Positions 27,567 through 37,042 are shown, counted from the stretch's first letter. The stretch: 64,000 nt of DNA from Streptomyces longwoodensis (GCF_001514125.1 NZ_KQ948553.1:1-64000), one strand, 5' to 3'. A program made the numbers and translations. Notes: generated by a model from the sequence alone, not told the origin.

Positions 27567-29324
27567 GTGGACGCGCAAGGCCGTGGGCGGGCGGAGAACA
27601 TCGACCCCGCAGACCAGTGGGTGCTCAATCCGGACACCGGCGAATACGAACTGCGACTGGCTCCTTCCGCAGCGCAACCGTCGGTCCCCGGACCGCGGGC
27701 GGCCGCCCCCGGCCGGACCGGCTCGTCGGGCCGGGGGACCCGCGGCCGTACGACCGCCCCCGACCGGGACGCGACGGAGCCCGAGGTGCCGCCGCAGCGC
27801 AGGCGCCGGGGCGCCCCCGCGCAGGAACCGCCGCCGGGCCGGCGCGGCCGCCGGCCGGTGAAGAAGAAGGCGAAGACCAAGAAGGTCCTGCTGTGGACCG
27901 GCGGGATCATGGCGTTCGTGCTGGTGGGCACCGCGGGCGCCGCCTACCTGTACCTGGAGCACCTCAACGGCAACATCAAGTCGGTCTCCGACGACGGCGC
28001 GAGCACCGGTGGCTTCAACAAGGACAAGGCCATCAACATCCTGCTGATCGGCACCGACAAGCGCACGGGCGCGGGCAACGAGGGCTACGGCGACGCGGGC
28101 AGCGTCGGCCACGCGGACACCACGATCCTGCTGCACGTCTCCAAGGACCGCACCAACGCGACCGCGCTGAGCATCCCGCGCGACCTGATCGTGGACGTCC
28201 CGGACTGCCCGACCGAGCAGGAGGACGGCTCCACCAAGGTCATCAAGGGCACGGAGGGGGCCCGGTTCAACACGAGCCTCGGCCAGGACGGCCGCACCCC
28301 CAGCTGCACGATGCGCACGGTGACCGAGCTGACCGGGATCACCCCGGACAACTTCATGGTGGCCGACTTCAACGCGGTCAAGACGCTGACCACGGCGGTC
28401 GGCGGGGTCGAGGTGTGCCTGGCCAAGGACATCGACGACGCCGACTCGCACCTGAAGCTGAGCAAGGGCACGCACGAGATCGAGGGCGAGCAGGCGCTGG
28501 CGTTCGTGCGCACCCGGCACTCGGTGGGCTTCGGCGGCGACCTGAGCCGCATCCAGATCCAGCAGCAGTTCCTCAGCGCGCTGATGCGCAAGCTGAAGTC
28601 GAACGACACCCTGACCAGCCCCACCAAGATGATCAAGCTGGCGGAGGCGGGCACCAAGGCGCTCACGGTCGACTCCCAGCTGGACAGCATCGACAAGCTG
28701 AAGGACCTGGGGATGGAGCTGGGCAAGCTCAACACCAAGAACCTGACCTTCACCACCGTCCCGGTCGTCGACAACCCGGCGGAGAAGGTGAAGGCCACCG
28801 TCGTGCTCAACGCGAGCACGGCACCCACCGTCTTCCAGATGATCAAGGACGACGTCTCCTTCACGGCGGTGAAGAAGAAGGCGCAGGCCTCCAAGAACGC
28901 GGCCGCCGCCGCGGCCGCCGCCCGGCTCAAGGGCACCCGGTCCGCGGCGTCCGAGGTGCGGGTGCGGATCCTCAACGGCGGGGCCGCGCCCGGCAGCGCA
29001 CAGTCCACTCTCAGCTGGCTGCAGAACGATGCGGGCGTGACCAAGTCGGAGAACGCGGGCAACGCCCCGGCGCAGCTGGGCAGCACCACCCTCGAGTACG
29101 CCCCCGACCAGGCGGCCCAGGCACGCAAGCTGGCCGCCGTGATGGGGCTGCCCGGTACGGCGCTGAAGCCGGGCCGGAGCGTCACCAATGCCCAGGGGCT
29201 GCCGACCATGACCCTCACCCTCGGCAAGGACTTCAAGGGTCCGGGCGTCTCGCTGACGGCGCCGGCCGCGGTGCCGGACACGGTGCAGAAGTCCACGGCG
29301 GACAAGGTCGAGTGCGCCAAGTAG
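27567..29324 (+). CDS. LCP family protein 2 with C-terminal LytR_C domain
   Basis: A 585-residue LCP protein. I use GTG 27567 because CGGAGGA precedes it at good spacing; an upstream in-frame start lacks one. A ~110-residue basic, Pro/Arg-rich cytoplasmic tail precedes the membrane segment (VLLWTGGIMAFVLVGTAGAAYLYLE). The LCP domain has NILLIGTDKRTGAGN, HADTTILLHVSKDRTNATALSIPRDLIVDVP and GEQALAFVRTRHSVGFGGDLSRIQIQQQFLSAL. From ~465 a LytR_C domain begins (EVRVRILNGGAAPGSAQ). A run of ~8 alanines links the two. Probably attaches a secondary wall polymer. Confidence 0.93.
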   Translation: MDAQGRGRAENIDPADQWVLNPDTGEYELRLAPSAAQPSVPGPRAAAPGRTGSSGRGTRGRTTAPDRDATEPEVPPQRRRRGAPAQEPPPGRRGRRPVKKKAKTKKVLLWTGGIMAFVLVGTAGAAYLYLEHLNGNIKSVSDDGASTGGFNKDKAINILLIGTDKRTGAGNEGYGDAGSVGHADTTILLHVSKDRTNATALSIPRDLIVDVPDCPTEQEDGSTKVIKGTEGARFNTSLGQDGRTPSCTMRTVTELTGITPDNFMVADFNAVKTLTTAVGGVEVCLAKDIDDADSHLKLSKGTHEIEGEQALAFVRTRHSVGFGGDLSRIQIQQQFLSALMRKLKSNDTLTSPTKMIKLAEAGTKALTVDSQLDSIDKLKDLGMELGKLNTKNLTFTTVPVVDNPAEKVKATVVLNASTAPTVFQMIKDDVSFTAVKKKAQASKNAAAAAAAARLKGTRSAASEVRVRILNGGAAPGSAQSTLSWLQNDAGVTKSENAGNAPAQLGSTTLEYAPDQAAQARKLAAVMGLPGTALKPGRSVTNAQGLPTMTLTLGKDFKGPGVSLTAPAAVPDTVQKSTADKVECAK

Positions 29325-29335
29325 TGACCGAAACG

Positions 29336-29369
29336 GTCCGCCACGCGTCTAGGTAGACGCGGGGCGGAC
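29336..29369 (+). terminator. Hairpin after LCP2
   Basis: GTCCGCC-A-CGCGTCT pairs with AGACGCG-GG-GCGGAC just after the LCP2 stop; a second small hairpin (CGGGT/ACCCG near 29411-29425) precedes LCP3. Confidence 0.55.
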
Positions 29370-29455
29370 TGCGTACAACGAGAGAGCGGCCCCGCGCGTC
29401 TAACGCGACGCGGGTGGGAGACCCGTGTCTGGGTGCACGGCGGGGAGGGCAGGGG

Positions 29456-31096
29456 ATGGCGCAGAGCAATGTGCGGGGGGAGGTTCCCGCGGTCGAGGAC
29501 ACGATGTCCCTCACACCGCAGGACCAGGAACCCGCGGAAGGCACGGAACCCGGCGGCCCGGACGGTGGCACGAGCGGCGGCGGCAGGCGCGGCAAGGGGG
29601 GCCGCCCCCGGCGCAGACGCCGCGTGCTGCGCTGGTCGGCGACGGTACTGGCGGTGGTGATACTCGGCACGGCGGGGGCCGGCTATCTCTACTACCAGCA
29701 CCTCAACGACAACATCAGGAGCGACGACCTCAACCTCGGCGACGCCAAGGACCGGGCCGCGCAGACCAAGGCCAACGCGGCCGGGCAGACCCCGCTGAAC
29801 ATCCTGCTGATCGGCTCCGACGCCCGCGACACCGCGGAGAACCAGAAGCTCGGCGGCGCCCGGGACACCTTCGGCGGCCCCCCGCTCGCGGACGTCCAGA
29901 TGCTGCTGCACGTCTCGGCCGACCGCTCCAACATGTCCGTGGTGAGCATCCCGCGCGACACCCTGCTCTCCCTGCCCAAGTGCACCGACCCGGACGACGG
30001 CACGGTCTACCCGGCGACCCGGGGCCGGATGATGGCCAACGAGTCGCTCGGCCGCGGCGGCCCCGGCTGCACGGTGGCGACCTGGGAGAAGCTCACCGGC
30101 ATCCACATCGACCACTTCATGATGATCGACTTCTCGGGCGTGGTGTCGATGGCGGACGCCATCGGCGGCGTCCCGGTGTGCGTCGACGCCAACGTCTACT
30201 CGCACACCTCCGCCGGCAAGGGCTCCGGCCTGAAGCTGCCCAAGGGCACCACCGACGTCAAGGGCGAGCAGGCCCTGCAGTGGCTGCGCACCCGCTACGG
30301 CTTCGAGGACGACACCGACCTGGCCCGCGCCAAGGCCCAGCACATGTACATGAACTCGATGGTCCGCGAGCTGCGCGCCAGCGCCAAGCTGACCAGCCCC
30401 AACAAGCTGCGCAAGCTCGCCGAGGCCGCGACGAAGGCGATCACCGTCGACAACGGCCTGGACAGCATCAAGAAGATGTACGACCTCGCCGACGAGCTCC
30501 AGCGGGTGCCGACCGAGCGGATCACCATGACGACGATGCCCAACCGGTACGTCGGCAGCCGCGTCGAGCCCACCGAGGACGCCGAGACCCTGTTCCGGAT
30601 GGTCCGCGACGACGTCGCGCTCGACGGCAAGGACAAGGCGAAGCCCGCCGCGACCGCCTCGGCCACCCCGACGGCCACGGCCGACGCGCCCGCCGCCATC
30701 GCGGTGCAGGTCCTCAACGGCACGGCCACCGACACCCAGGCGGCGGTTCGCGGGCGCGCGGGCACGATCGCGGACGTGCTGACCGGCAAGGGCTTCACCC
30801 GGGCGGTCGCGGACCACACCGCGGCCACGGCCGAGCCGTCGACGGTCGTGCGCTACCCGAGCGCCGACCTCCAGGCCGACGCGCAGGTCGTGGCCCGGGC
30901 CCTGGGCCTCCCGGCGAGCGCGGTGAAGAAGTCCACCGACGTCTCCGGCATCACGCTCGTCGTGGGCGCCGACTGGCGCTCCGGCACCGCCTACCGGGCC
31001 CCCGCCACGAAGGACACGACCCCCGACTCGGCGCAGGCGATCAACGCAGCCGACACCAGCCAGTGCATGCACGTGGACCCGGCCTACGTCTGGTAG
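29456..31096 (+). CDS. LCP family protein 3 with C-terminal LytR_C domain
   Basis: A 546-residue LCP protein starting at ATG 29456 after GGGAGGGCAGGGG. A ~65-residue Gly/Arg-rich tail is followed by one membrane segment (VLRWSATVLAVVILGTAGAGYLYY) and the LCP domain with NILLIGSDARDTAEN, SIPRDTLLSLPKC, IDHFMMIDFSGVVSMADAIGGV and GEQALQWLRTRYGFEDDTDLARAKAQHMYM. A LytR_C domain starts near 415 (AIAVQVLNGTATDTQ). It is the closest relative of LCP2 in layout. Convergent with the GT2 gene, 24 bp between ends. Confidence 0.93.
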   Translation: MAQSNVRGEVPAVEDTMSLTPQDQEPAEGTEPGGPDGGTSGGGRRGKGGRPRRRRRVLRWSATVLAVVILGTAGAGYLYYQHLNDNIRSDDLNLGDAKDRAAQTKANAAGQTPLNILLIGSDARDTAENQKLGGARDTFGGPPLADVQMLLHVSADRSNMSVVSIPRDTLLSLPKCTDPDDGTVYPATRGRMMANESLGRGGPGCTVATWEKLTGIHIDHFMMIDFSGVVSMADAIGGVPVCVDANVYSHTSAGKGSGLKLPKGTTDVKGEQALQWLRTRYGFEDDTDLARAKAQHMYMNSMVRELRASAKLTSPNKLRKLAEAATKAITVDNGLDSIKKMYDLADELQRVPTERITMTTMPNRYVGSRVEPTEDAETLFRMVRDDVALDGKDKAKPAATASATPTATADAPAAIAVQVLNGTATDTQAAVRGRAGTIADVLTGKGFTRAVADHTAATAEPSTVVRYPSADLQADAQVVARALGLPASAVKKSTDVSGITLVVGADWRSGTAYRAPATKDTTPDSAQAINAADTSQCMHVDPAYVW

Positions 31097-31120
31097 GCCG
31101 GGCCCTGGATTACCCGGACG

Positions 31121-32167
31121 TCAGAGGGCGCCCTCGCTGCGGGGCTCGGCGAGCACCGCGGGGCGCCGCGAGGCGATGACCCGCCTGGCCAGCGACTTCG
31201 GGCTGGTCAGGAAGCCCCACCCCCACGACATGTGCATCGTCGCGAGGGCCACGGGGATCTGCAGCCGCGCCTTCAGGGGCAGCCCCTTGCCGGCCGGGAG
31301 CGACCCGGCGGCTATCGCCGCGAGGTAGCCGCCGGGGACGAGGAAGCCCCACGGGGTCAGCACGGCGCCGACCACGATCCCGGCCGCGATCACGCACACC
31401 GCGGTCGGCGGGGCGAGGTAGCGCAGGTTGATCGACCCGGCGTGGTAGCGGGCCACGACGTGCCGCCAACGGCCGTAGTCCTTGTACTGCTTGGCCAGGG
31501 CGCGCACCGAAGGGCGGGGCCGGTAGGACACCTTGAGTTCGGGCGAGAACCAGATGAGGCCGCCCGCCTCCCGGATGCGGAAGTTCAGCTCCCAGTCCTG
31601 GGCGCGGATGAACTCCTCGTTGTAGCCGCCCTGTTGCTCCAGCGCCTCGCGGCGGAAGACCCCCAGGTACACGGTCTCGGCGGGGCCCGCCTGACCGCCG
31701 GTGTGGAAGGCGGCGTTGCCCACGCCGATCCGGGAGGTCATCGCGGCGGCGACGGCGTGCTCCCAGTCGTTCTCGCCCTCGGCGTGCATGATGCCGCCGA
31801 CGTTCTGCGCGCCGGTCTCCTCCAGGAGCCGCACGGCGGTGGCGATGTAGTTCGGGGAGAGCATGCCGTGGCCGTCGACGCGGACCACGACCGGGTGCCG
31901 GGAGGCCTTGATCGCGGCGTTCAGCGCCGCGGGCGTACGGCCCGTCGGGTTGGGCACGGTGTGCACGCGCGGGTCTTCGGCCACGAGCGCGGCCGCGATC
32001 TCGTCCGTGCGGTCCGTGGACGGACCGAGGGCGATCACGACCTCCATCTCGCCGGCGTACTCCTGCGCGAGGATCGCTTGGACGGCTCCGCGCAGGTGCC
32101 GCTCCTCGTTGAGGACGGGCATGATCACGGACACGGCGGGGAGCTGCACGTCGGACTTGGCGTTCAT
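31121..32167 (-). CDS. Family 2 glycosyltransferase, membrane-associated
   Basis: A 348-residue GT2 enzyme. The N-terminal catalytic domain has VSVIMPVLNEERHLRGAVQAIL, the metal-binding acidic motif RVDGHGML and the acceptor-side RAQDWELNFRIREAGG. The last ~110 residues contain two hydrophobic segments (CVIAAGIVVGAVLTPWGFLVPGGYLAAIAAG), anchoring it at the membrane. It lies between LCP genes on the opposite strand, which suggests synthesis of a polymer that the LCP proteins attach. Donor and acceptor cannot be read from sequence. Confidence 0.9.
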   Translation of the reverse strand: MNAKSDVQLPAVSVIMPVLNEERHLRGAVQAILAQEYAGEMEVVIALGPSTDRTDEIAAALVAEDPRVHTVPNPTGRTPAALNAAIKASRHPVVVRVDGHGMLSPNYIATAVRLLEETGAQNVGGIMHAEGENDWEHAVAAAMTSRIGVGNAAFHTGGQAGPAETVYLGVFRREALEQQGGYNEEFIRAQDWELNFRIREAGGLIWFSPELKVSYRPRPSVRALAKQYKDYGRWRHVVARYHAGSINLRYLAPPTAVCVIAAGIVVGAVLTPWGFLVPGGYLAAIAAGSLPAGKGLPLKARLQIPVALATMHMSWGWGFLTSPKSLARRVIASRRPAVLAEPRSEGAL

Positions 32168-32176
32168 AGGGGGCTC

Positions 32177-32182
32177 ACGTTA
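32177..32182 (-). promoter_or_regulatory. Leaderless-type -10 for the GT2 gene
   Basis: TAACGT on the minus strand ends 9 nt before the ATG at 32167; no ribosome binding site fits between. Confidence 0.4.
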
Positions 32183-32302
32183 CCGCGAACGGGGGACACG
32201 CCCGCGCCCCGCCGGGGTTGCTGCGCCGGTCCACCGATCGTATCGGCCTACCGTGCTCACGGCTCGCCCACGTACGGCCGCCGCCCGGAGGTGTCCCCCC
32301 AC

Positions 32303-33781
32303 ATGCCCGTCACGCCGCCCCGGCCCCCCGCCCGCCGGCCCCCGCGTCCCCCCGCCCGCCCCGGAGCCCGCCCGGCCCCGCCCGCGGCCGTACGGCGCCG
32401 CCGTCCGCGCTGGGCCCTGCGGGCCGCGATGACGCTCTCCGTGGTGGTGCTGGCCTCGGCCGGCATCGGGCACTCGCTGGTCACCAGCCTCGACTCCGGC
32501 ATCGCCCGCGTCGACGCCTTCAAGGACATGAAGAACCGGCCGCGCGCGGGCCACGGCATGAACGTGCTGCTGGTCGGCACCGACGGGCGCGACCGGATCA
32601 CCGAGGAGGAGCGGCGCAGGTACCGCCTCGGCGGGGAGCCCTGCCACTGCACCGACACCATCATGATCGTGCACATCTCCGAGGACCGGGAGCGGGCGAG
32701 CGTGGTGAGCCTGCCGCGCGACTCCTACGCCGAGACGCCCGAGCACGTCGACGCCACCACCGGCGAGCGGCACGCCGGGCACCCGCTCAAGCTGAACGCC
32801 GCGTACGCCGAGGGCGGCCCGCAGCTGACGGTCCGTACGGTCGAGAACATGACCCACGTGAAGATCGACCACTACCTGGAGGTCGACTTCACCAGCTTCA
32901 TGCGGACGGTGGACGTCCTCGGCGGTGTGCAGATCTGCACGAGCGAGCCCCTGAAGGACGCCTACACGGGCCTGGACCTGGCGCCCGGCCGGCACACCAT
33001 GCGGGGCGGCGAGGCCCTGCAGTACGTGCGCTCCCGGCACGCGGACGCCTCCTCGGACCTCGGCCGCATGAAGCGCCAACAGCGCTTCCTGGCCGCCCTG
33101 GTGGACCGGGCGACGTCCTCCGGCATCCTGCTCAACCCGCTGAAGTTCCGGGACGTGGCCCGCGCGGTGCTGGGCTCGGTGCGCGCCGACCGGGGCTTCG
33201 GCACCGACGAACTGCTGGACCTGGGCCGCGCGATGCGCACCTTCTCCCCCTCCTCCTCGGAGTTCACCACGGTCCCGATCGGTCAGCTGGGTTACGTGGT
33301 CAAGGGCATCGGCTCGACGCTGAAGTGGGACCCGGTGGCGTCGCGGCGGCTGTTCCAGGCGCTGCGCGAGGACCGGCCGCTGGCGGTGGCGCCCAAGGCG
33401 CGGCCCACGACGGCGCCGGTGGAGGTGCCCCCGCAGCAGATCCGGGTGCAGGTGGAGAACGGCACCCGCACCGCGGGCCTCGGCCGGCGCGTGGACGCGG
33501 CGCTGGCGGCCGCGGGCTTCCGCACGACGGGCCGTCCGGTCACCGCCGCCGACCAGGCGGCGCGGCGCACGGTCGTGGCCTACGACCCCCGCTGGGACCG
33601 CTCCGCCAGGTCACTGGCGGCGGCCCTGCCGGGCAGCGAGCTGCGAGCGGTGAAGGGGCTCGGGCCGACCCTGAAGGTGATCGCCGGGGCGGACTTCCGC
33701 ACCGTGCGCGCCGTGCGGGTCGTCAATCCGGGCGAGACGGACACCGCGGTCGTGCGCGGGGACGAGGCCGGCTGCTCCTGA
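32303..33781 (+). CDS. LCP family protein 4 with C-terminal LytR_C domain
   Basis: A 492-residue LCP protein, ATG 32303 preceded by GGAGGTG. The cytoplasmic tail is almost purely Pro/Arg (PPRPPARRPPRPPARPG). One membrane segment (ALRAAMTLSVVVLASAGIGHSLV) leads to the LCP domain: NVLLVGTDGRDRITEEE, CTDTIMIVHISEDRERASVVSLPRDSYAETPEH, GGEALQYVRSRHADASSDLGRMKRQQRFLAAL. It contains a CHC motif absent from the other copies. LytR_C begins near 380 (QQIRVQVENGTRTAGLG). Divergent from the GT2 gene. Confidence 0.92.
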   Translation: MPVTPPRPPARRPPRPPARPGARPAPPAAVRRRRPRWALRAAMTLSVVVLASAGIGHSLVTSLDSGIARVDAFKDMKNRPRAGHGMNVLLVGTDGRDRITEEERRRYRLGGEPCHCTDTIMIVHISEDRERASVVSLPRDSYAETPEHVDATTGERHAGHPLKLNAAYAEGGPQLTVRTVENMTHVKIDHYLEVDFTSFMRTVDVLGGVQICTSEPLKDAYTGLDLAPGRHTMRGGEALQYVRSRHADASSDLGRMKRQQRFLAALVDRATSSGILLNPLKFRDVARAVLGSVRADRGFGTDELLDLGRAMRTFSPSSSEFTTVPIGQLGYVVKGIGSTLKWDPVASRRLFQALREDRPLAVAPKARPTTAPVEVPPQQIRVQVENGTRTAGLGRRVDAALAAAGFRTTGRPVTAADQAARRTVVAYDPRWDRSARSLAAALPGSELRAVKGLGPTLKVIAGADFRTVRAVRVVNPGETDTAVVRGDEAGCS

Positions 33782-33814
33782 GCGCCGGCCCCGCCCCCGC
33801 GGGTGCGTCGTCGG

Positions 33815-35098
33815 TCAGTTGCCGCTGACGGTGACCTTCTCGTCGTTCTTGAGCTGGTCGACCAGGGTCTTGACCTTGGCCTTGTCCCAGACGAGGTTGC
33901 CGCCGGAGGACCCCGAGATCGGCATGTTCATCGAGGTGCCGTCGCCGCCGTTGACGCCCTTCATCGCGAAGAACATCGAGCCCAGGTCCCACAGGCCCAT
34001 GTCCTTGTCGACGATCAGGGAGTCCAGGCCCGCGCCCATCACCGGGTAGAACTTGAAGGGGTTCAGCACCGTCGACGGGGTGGCCACCTGGTGGGCGAGC
34101 GCCGCGAGGAACTTCTGCTGGTTCTTGGTGCGCTCCAGGTCGGAGGCGGCGAACGCGTGCCGGGTGCGGACGAAGGCGAGGGCCTGCTCGCCGTTCAGGG
34201 TCTGCTTGCCAGCCTTGAAGTCGGCGCCCGAGTACTTGTCCTTGAAGCCCTTGTCGATGGTGATGTCGACACCGCCCACCGCGTCCACGATGTTGGCGAA
34301 CCCGGCGAAGCCGATCTCGACGTAGTGGTCGATGCGCAGCCCGGTGTTGAACTCGATCGTCCTGACCAGCAGTTCGGGGCCGTCCGTCGCGTACGCGGCG
34401 TTCAGCTTGATGTGCCGGCCGGTGCCCTTGTAGGTCTTGCCCGACTCCGAGCCGACGAAGGTCGGGAGCTCGACGTCCGAGTCACGCGGCAGCGAGATGA
34501 GGGTGTCGCCGTTGTCGCCGACGTGCAGGATCATCATCGAGTCGGTGCGCTTGCCCTCGGCGGAGCCGGTGTGCAGCTGCTTCTTCTCGGCGGCGGACAT
34601 GCCCTCGCGGCTGTCGGAGCCGACGATCAGGTAGTTGGTGCCCTCGCCGCCGGACGGCCGGTCGATGACCTTCGACAGGTCGACCTCGCGGCGCAGCTTG
34701 GAGTCGGCCCAGAAGTAGGTGGCGACGCTCGTCACGAGCAGGACGGCGACCACCGTGACCGCCGTCCACTTGATGCGCCTGCCCCAGTTCGGCGCGGGGC
34801 GCCCGGCACCCGTGCCGGTGCCGGCCGGGCCGCGGCCGCCGGGGCTGCCGTAGACCTGGCCCGTGTTGTAGCCGCTGTCGTACCCGGGGTCGGCGCCCGG
34901 GGTGCCGGCGGGGTCGCCGTACCCCCGGCCGTCGACGTACGACGGCTGCGGCGGGACGCCGGGGCCGTGCGGCGGGGCGGCCGGACCGCGGCGGACCTGT
35001 CGCATCACGCGCGCGCCCTCGGGCTGATCGCTCGCACTGCCACGTCCGTACCGGGAGCCGCGGTTGTCGTCGGACCATCCCTGGGGCCAATCATTCAT
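33815..35098 (-). CDS. LCP family protein 5
   Basis: A 427-residue LCP protein (GTG 35104 would add two residues). The ~115-residue cytoplasmic tail is rich in Gly/Pro/Tyr. One membrane segment (WTAVTVVAVLLVTSVATYFW) precedes the LCP domain: NYLIVGSDSREGMSAAEK, RTDSMMILHVGDNGDTLISLPRDSDVELP, GEQALAFVRTRHAFAASDLERTKNQQKFLAAL. There is no LytR_C domain. It is convergent with LCP4 and divergent from the thioesterase gene. Confidence 0.93.
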   Translation of the reverse strand: MNDWPQGWSDDNRGSRYGRGSASDQPEGARVMRQVRRGPAAPPHGPGVPPQPSYVDGRGYGDPAGTPGADPGYDSGYNTGQVYGSPGGRGPAGTGTGAGRPAPNWGRRIKWTAVTVVAVLLVTSVATYFWADSKLRREVDLSKVIDRPSGGEGTNYLIVGSDSREGMSAAEKKQLHTGSAEGKRTDSMMILHVGDNGDTLISLPRDSDVELPTFVGSESGKTYKGTGRHIKLNAAYATDGPELLVRTIEFNTGLRIDHYVEIGFAGFANIVDAVGGVDITIDKGFKDKYSGADFKAGKQTLNGEQALAFVRTRHAFAASDLERTKNQQKFLAALAHQVATPSTVLNPFKFYPVMGAGLDSLIVDKDMGLWDLGSMFFAMKGVNGGDGTSMNMPISGSSGGNLVWDKAKVKTLVDQLKNDEKVTVSGN

Positions 35099-35204
35099 GG
35101 CCACAGTGTGCCGGGCCCAGCCAGGTGCCTTACAAGAGTCGTCGGAAAATCATCGCGGCGCTGTGGCCAAGCTGACACAAAGTCCCGGAATGTCGCCGGC
35201 CGCA

Positions 35205-35210
35205 TAAGGT
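35205..35210 (+). promoter_or_regulatory. Leaderless -10 box for the thioesterase gene
   Basis: TAAGGT ends 7 nt before the ATG at 35218, the optimal spacing for a leaderless message; no ribosome binding site is needed or seen. Confidence 0.55.
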
Positions 35211-35217
35211 GGGGGCC

Positions 35218-35775
35218 ATGACGGACCAGGCCACCACGGCGGAGTCGGACGCCCCGGAGATCCCGGGCAAGCCGACGTCCGCGTCCCGCACGACCCTCAG
35301 CCACATCATGACCCACAACGACACCAACCTGCTGGGCACGGTGCACGGCGGGGTGATCATGAAACTGGTCGACGACGCCGCGGGAGCCGTCGCCGGGCGG
35401 CACAGCGGCGGGCCCGCGGTGACCGCGTCGATGGACGAGATGGTGTTCCTGGAGCCGGTCCGCGTCGGTGACCTCGTCCATGTGAAGGCCCAGGTCAACT
35501 GGACCGGCCGGACCTCCATGGAGGTCGGGGTGCGGGTGCTCGCCGAGCGCTGGAACGAGTCCGCGCCGGCCACCCAGGTCGGCTCCGCCTACCTGGTCTT
35601 CGCGGCCGTGGACGCCGACGGCCGGCCGCGCCGGGTGCCGCCGGTCCAGCCGGAGACCGAGCGCGACGAGCGCCGCTACCAGGAGGCCCAGATCCGCCGC
35701 ACCCACCGCCTGGCCCGCCGCCGCGCGATCAGGGAACTCCGCGAGAAGCGAGCAGCAGAGGGTTTCGAGGACTGA
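35218..35775 (+). CDS. Acyl-CoA thioesterase, hotdog fold
   Basis: A 185-residue hotdog-fold thioesterase of the cytosolic acyl-CoA hydrolase (YciA-like) type. The signature LSHIMTHNDTNLLGTVHGGVIMKLVDDAAG contains the Asn/Asp and HGG active-site loop, and ASMDEMVFLEPVRVGDLVHVKAQVNWTGRTSMEV follows as expected. The last ~45 residues are a charged Arg/Glu-rich helix. Likely hydrolyses acyl-CoA; the chain length is unknown. It lies beside a convergent acyl-CoA dehydrogenase gene. Confidence 0.92.
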   Translation: MTDQATTAESDAPEIPGKPTSASRTTLSHIMTHNDTNLLGTVHGGVIMKLVDDAAGAVAGRHSGGPAVTASMDEMVFLEPVRVGDLVHVKAQVNWTGRTSMEVGVRVLAERWNESAPATQVGSAYLVFAAVDADGRPRRVPPVQPETERDERRYQEAQIRRTHRLARRRAIRELREKRAAEGFED

Positions 35776-35780
35776 GCCGG

Positions 35781-35849
35781 CCCCCCACCGCTCACGACAC
35801 GAGCCCCCGGCGGGTGTCCGTCGGGGGCTCTGTCGTGAGTGGCGGGGGC
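35781..35849. terminator. Bidirectional terminator
   Basis: A long imperfect palindrome (arms ~35781-35812 and ~35818-35849, core GAGCCCCCG/CGGGGGCTC) lies between the convergent thioesterase and acyl-CoA dehydrogenase genes and ends exactly at the latter's stop codon. Confidence 0.8.
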
Positions 35850-37007
35850 TTACGGCAGGTTGCGGGCCATGACGATGCGCTGGACCTGGTTCGTGCCCTC
35901 GTAGATCTGGGTGATCTTGGCGTCGCGCATCATGCGCTCGACCGGGTAGTCGCGGGTGTAGCCGTAGCCGCCGAGGAGCTGGACGGCGTCCGTGGTGACT
36001 TCCATCGCGACGTCCGAGGCGAAGCACTTGGCGGCGGCGCCCAGGTAGGTCAGGTCGGCGTCGCCGCGCTCGGAGGCGGCCGCGGCCTGGTAGGTGAGGG
36101 CGCGGGCGGCGGAGATCTTCATCGACATGTCGGCCAGCATGAACTGGATGCCCTGGAAGTCGGCGATGGCCTTGCCGAACTGCTTGCGCTCCTGGACGTA
36201 GTTCTTGGCGTAGTCGAAGGCGCCCTGGGCCACGCCCAGCGCCTGGGCGGCGATGGTGATGCGGGTGTGGTCCAGGGTCTGCATGGCCGTCAGGAAGCCG
36301 GTGCCCTCCTCGCCGATCATGCGGTCGGCGGGGATGCGGACGTTGTCGAAGTAGACCTCGCGGGTCGGGGAGCCCTTGATGCCGAGCTTCTTCTCCGGGG
36401 CGCCGAAGGAGACGCCCTCGTCGGACTTCTCCACCACGAAGGCGGAGATGCCCTTGGAGCGCTTGGCCGGGTCGGTGACCGCCATCACCGTGTAGTACTC
36501 GGAGACGCCCGCGTTGGTGATCCAGCGCTTGACGCCGTTGAGCACCCAGTGGTCGCCGTCGCGTACCGCGCGGGTCTTCATGCCGGCCGCGTCGGAGCCC
36601 GCCTCCGGCTCGGACAGGCAGTACGAGAACATCGCGTCGCCCTTGGCGAGCGGGCCCAGGTACTTCTTCTTCAGGTCCTCGGAGCCGGACAGCACGACCG
36701 GCAGCGAGCCCAGCTTGTTCACGGCGGGTATCAACGAGGAGGACACGCAGACGCGGGCCACCTCCTCGATGACGATGACCGTGGCGAGCGCGTCGGCACC
36801 CGTGCCGCCGTACTCCTCGGGCACGTGCACGGCGTGCAGGTCGCTGGCGACCAGGGCGTCGTGGGCCTCCTGCGGGAAGCGCGCCTCCTCGTCCACCGCG
36901 GTGGCGTACGGGGCGATCTTCGCCTCGGCCAGCGAGCGGATGGCGTCGCGGAGCATGTCGTGCTCCTCCGACGGTCGGTACAAGTCGAAGTCAGCCGATC
37001 CGGCCAC
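35850..37007 (-). CDS. Acyl-CoA dehydrogenase
   Basis: A 385-residue FAD-dependent dehydrogenase of fatty-acyl or branched short-chain acyl-CoA. Motifs: FSYCLSEPEAGSDAAGMKTRA (FAD-binding), KRWITNAG, FFDNVRIP-like YFDNVRIPADRMIGEEG, QLLGGYGYTRDYPVERMMRDAKITQIYEGTNQVQRIV carrying the catalytic Glu. It resembles mycobacterial FadE25, which is also near purE/purK. The upstream gap has an AT-rich imperfect palindrome (GGTTACTTAACGGTAGTTAG on the minus strand, 37043-37062) that looks like a TetR-type operator. Confidence 0.95.
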   Translation of the reverse strand: MAGSADFDLYRPSEEHDMLRDAIRSLAEAKIAPYATAVDEEARFPQEAHDALVASDLHAVHVPEEYGGTGADALATVIVIEEVARVCVSSSLIPAVNKLGSLPVVLSGSEDLKKKYLGPLAKGDAMFSYCLSEPEAGSDAAGMKTRAVRDGDHWVLNGVKRWITNAGVSEYYTVMAVTDPAKRSKGISAFVVEKSDEGVSFGAPEKKLGIKGSPTREVYFDNVRIPADRMIGEEGTGFLTAMQTLDHTRITIAAQALGVAQGAFDYAKNYVQERKQFGKAIADFQGIQFMLADMSMKISAARALTYQAAAASERGDADLTYLGAAAKCFASDVAMEVTTDAVQLLGGYGYTRDYPVERMMRDAKITQIYEGTNQVQRIVMARNLP

Positions 37008-37042
37008 GTTCCCTCACGCTCCAAAGACGCTCTGCTGCTGAC

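Noticed and set aside
28085..31072. 995-codon open frame on the minus strand opposite LCP2 and LCP3
   Set aside because: It is the antisense frame expected from extreme third-position GC bias; the plus-strand LCP domains are unmistakable.
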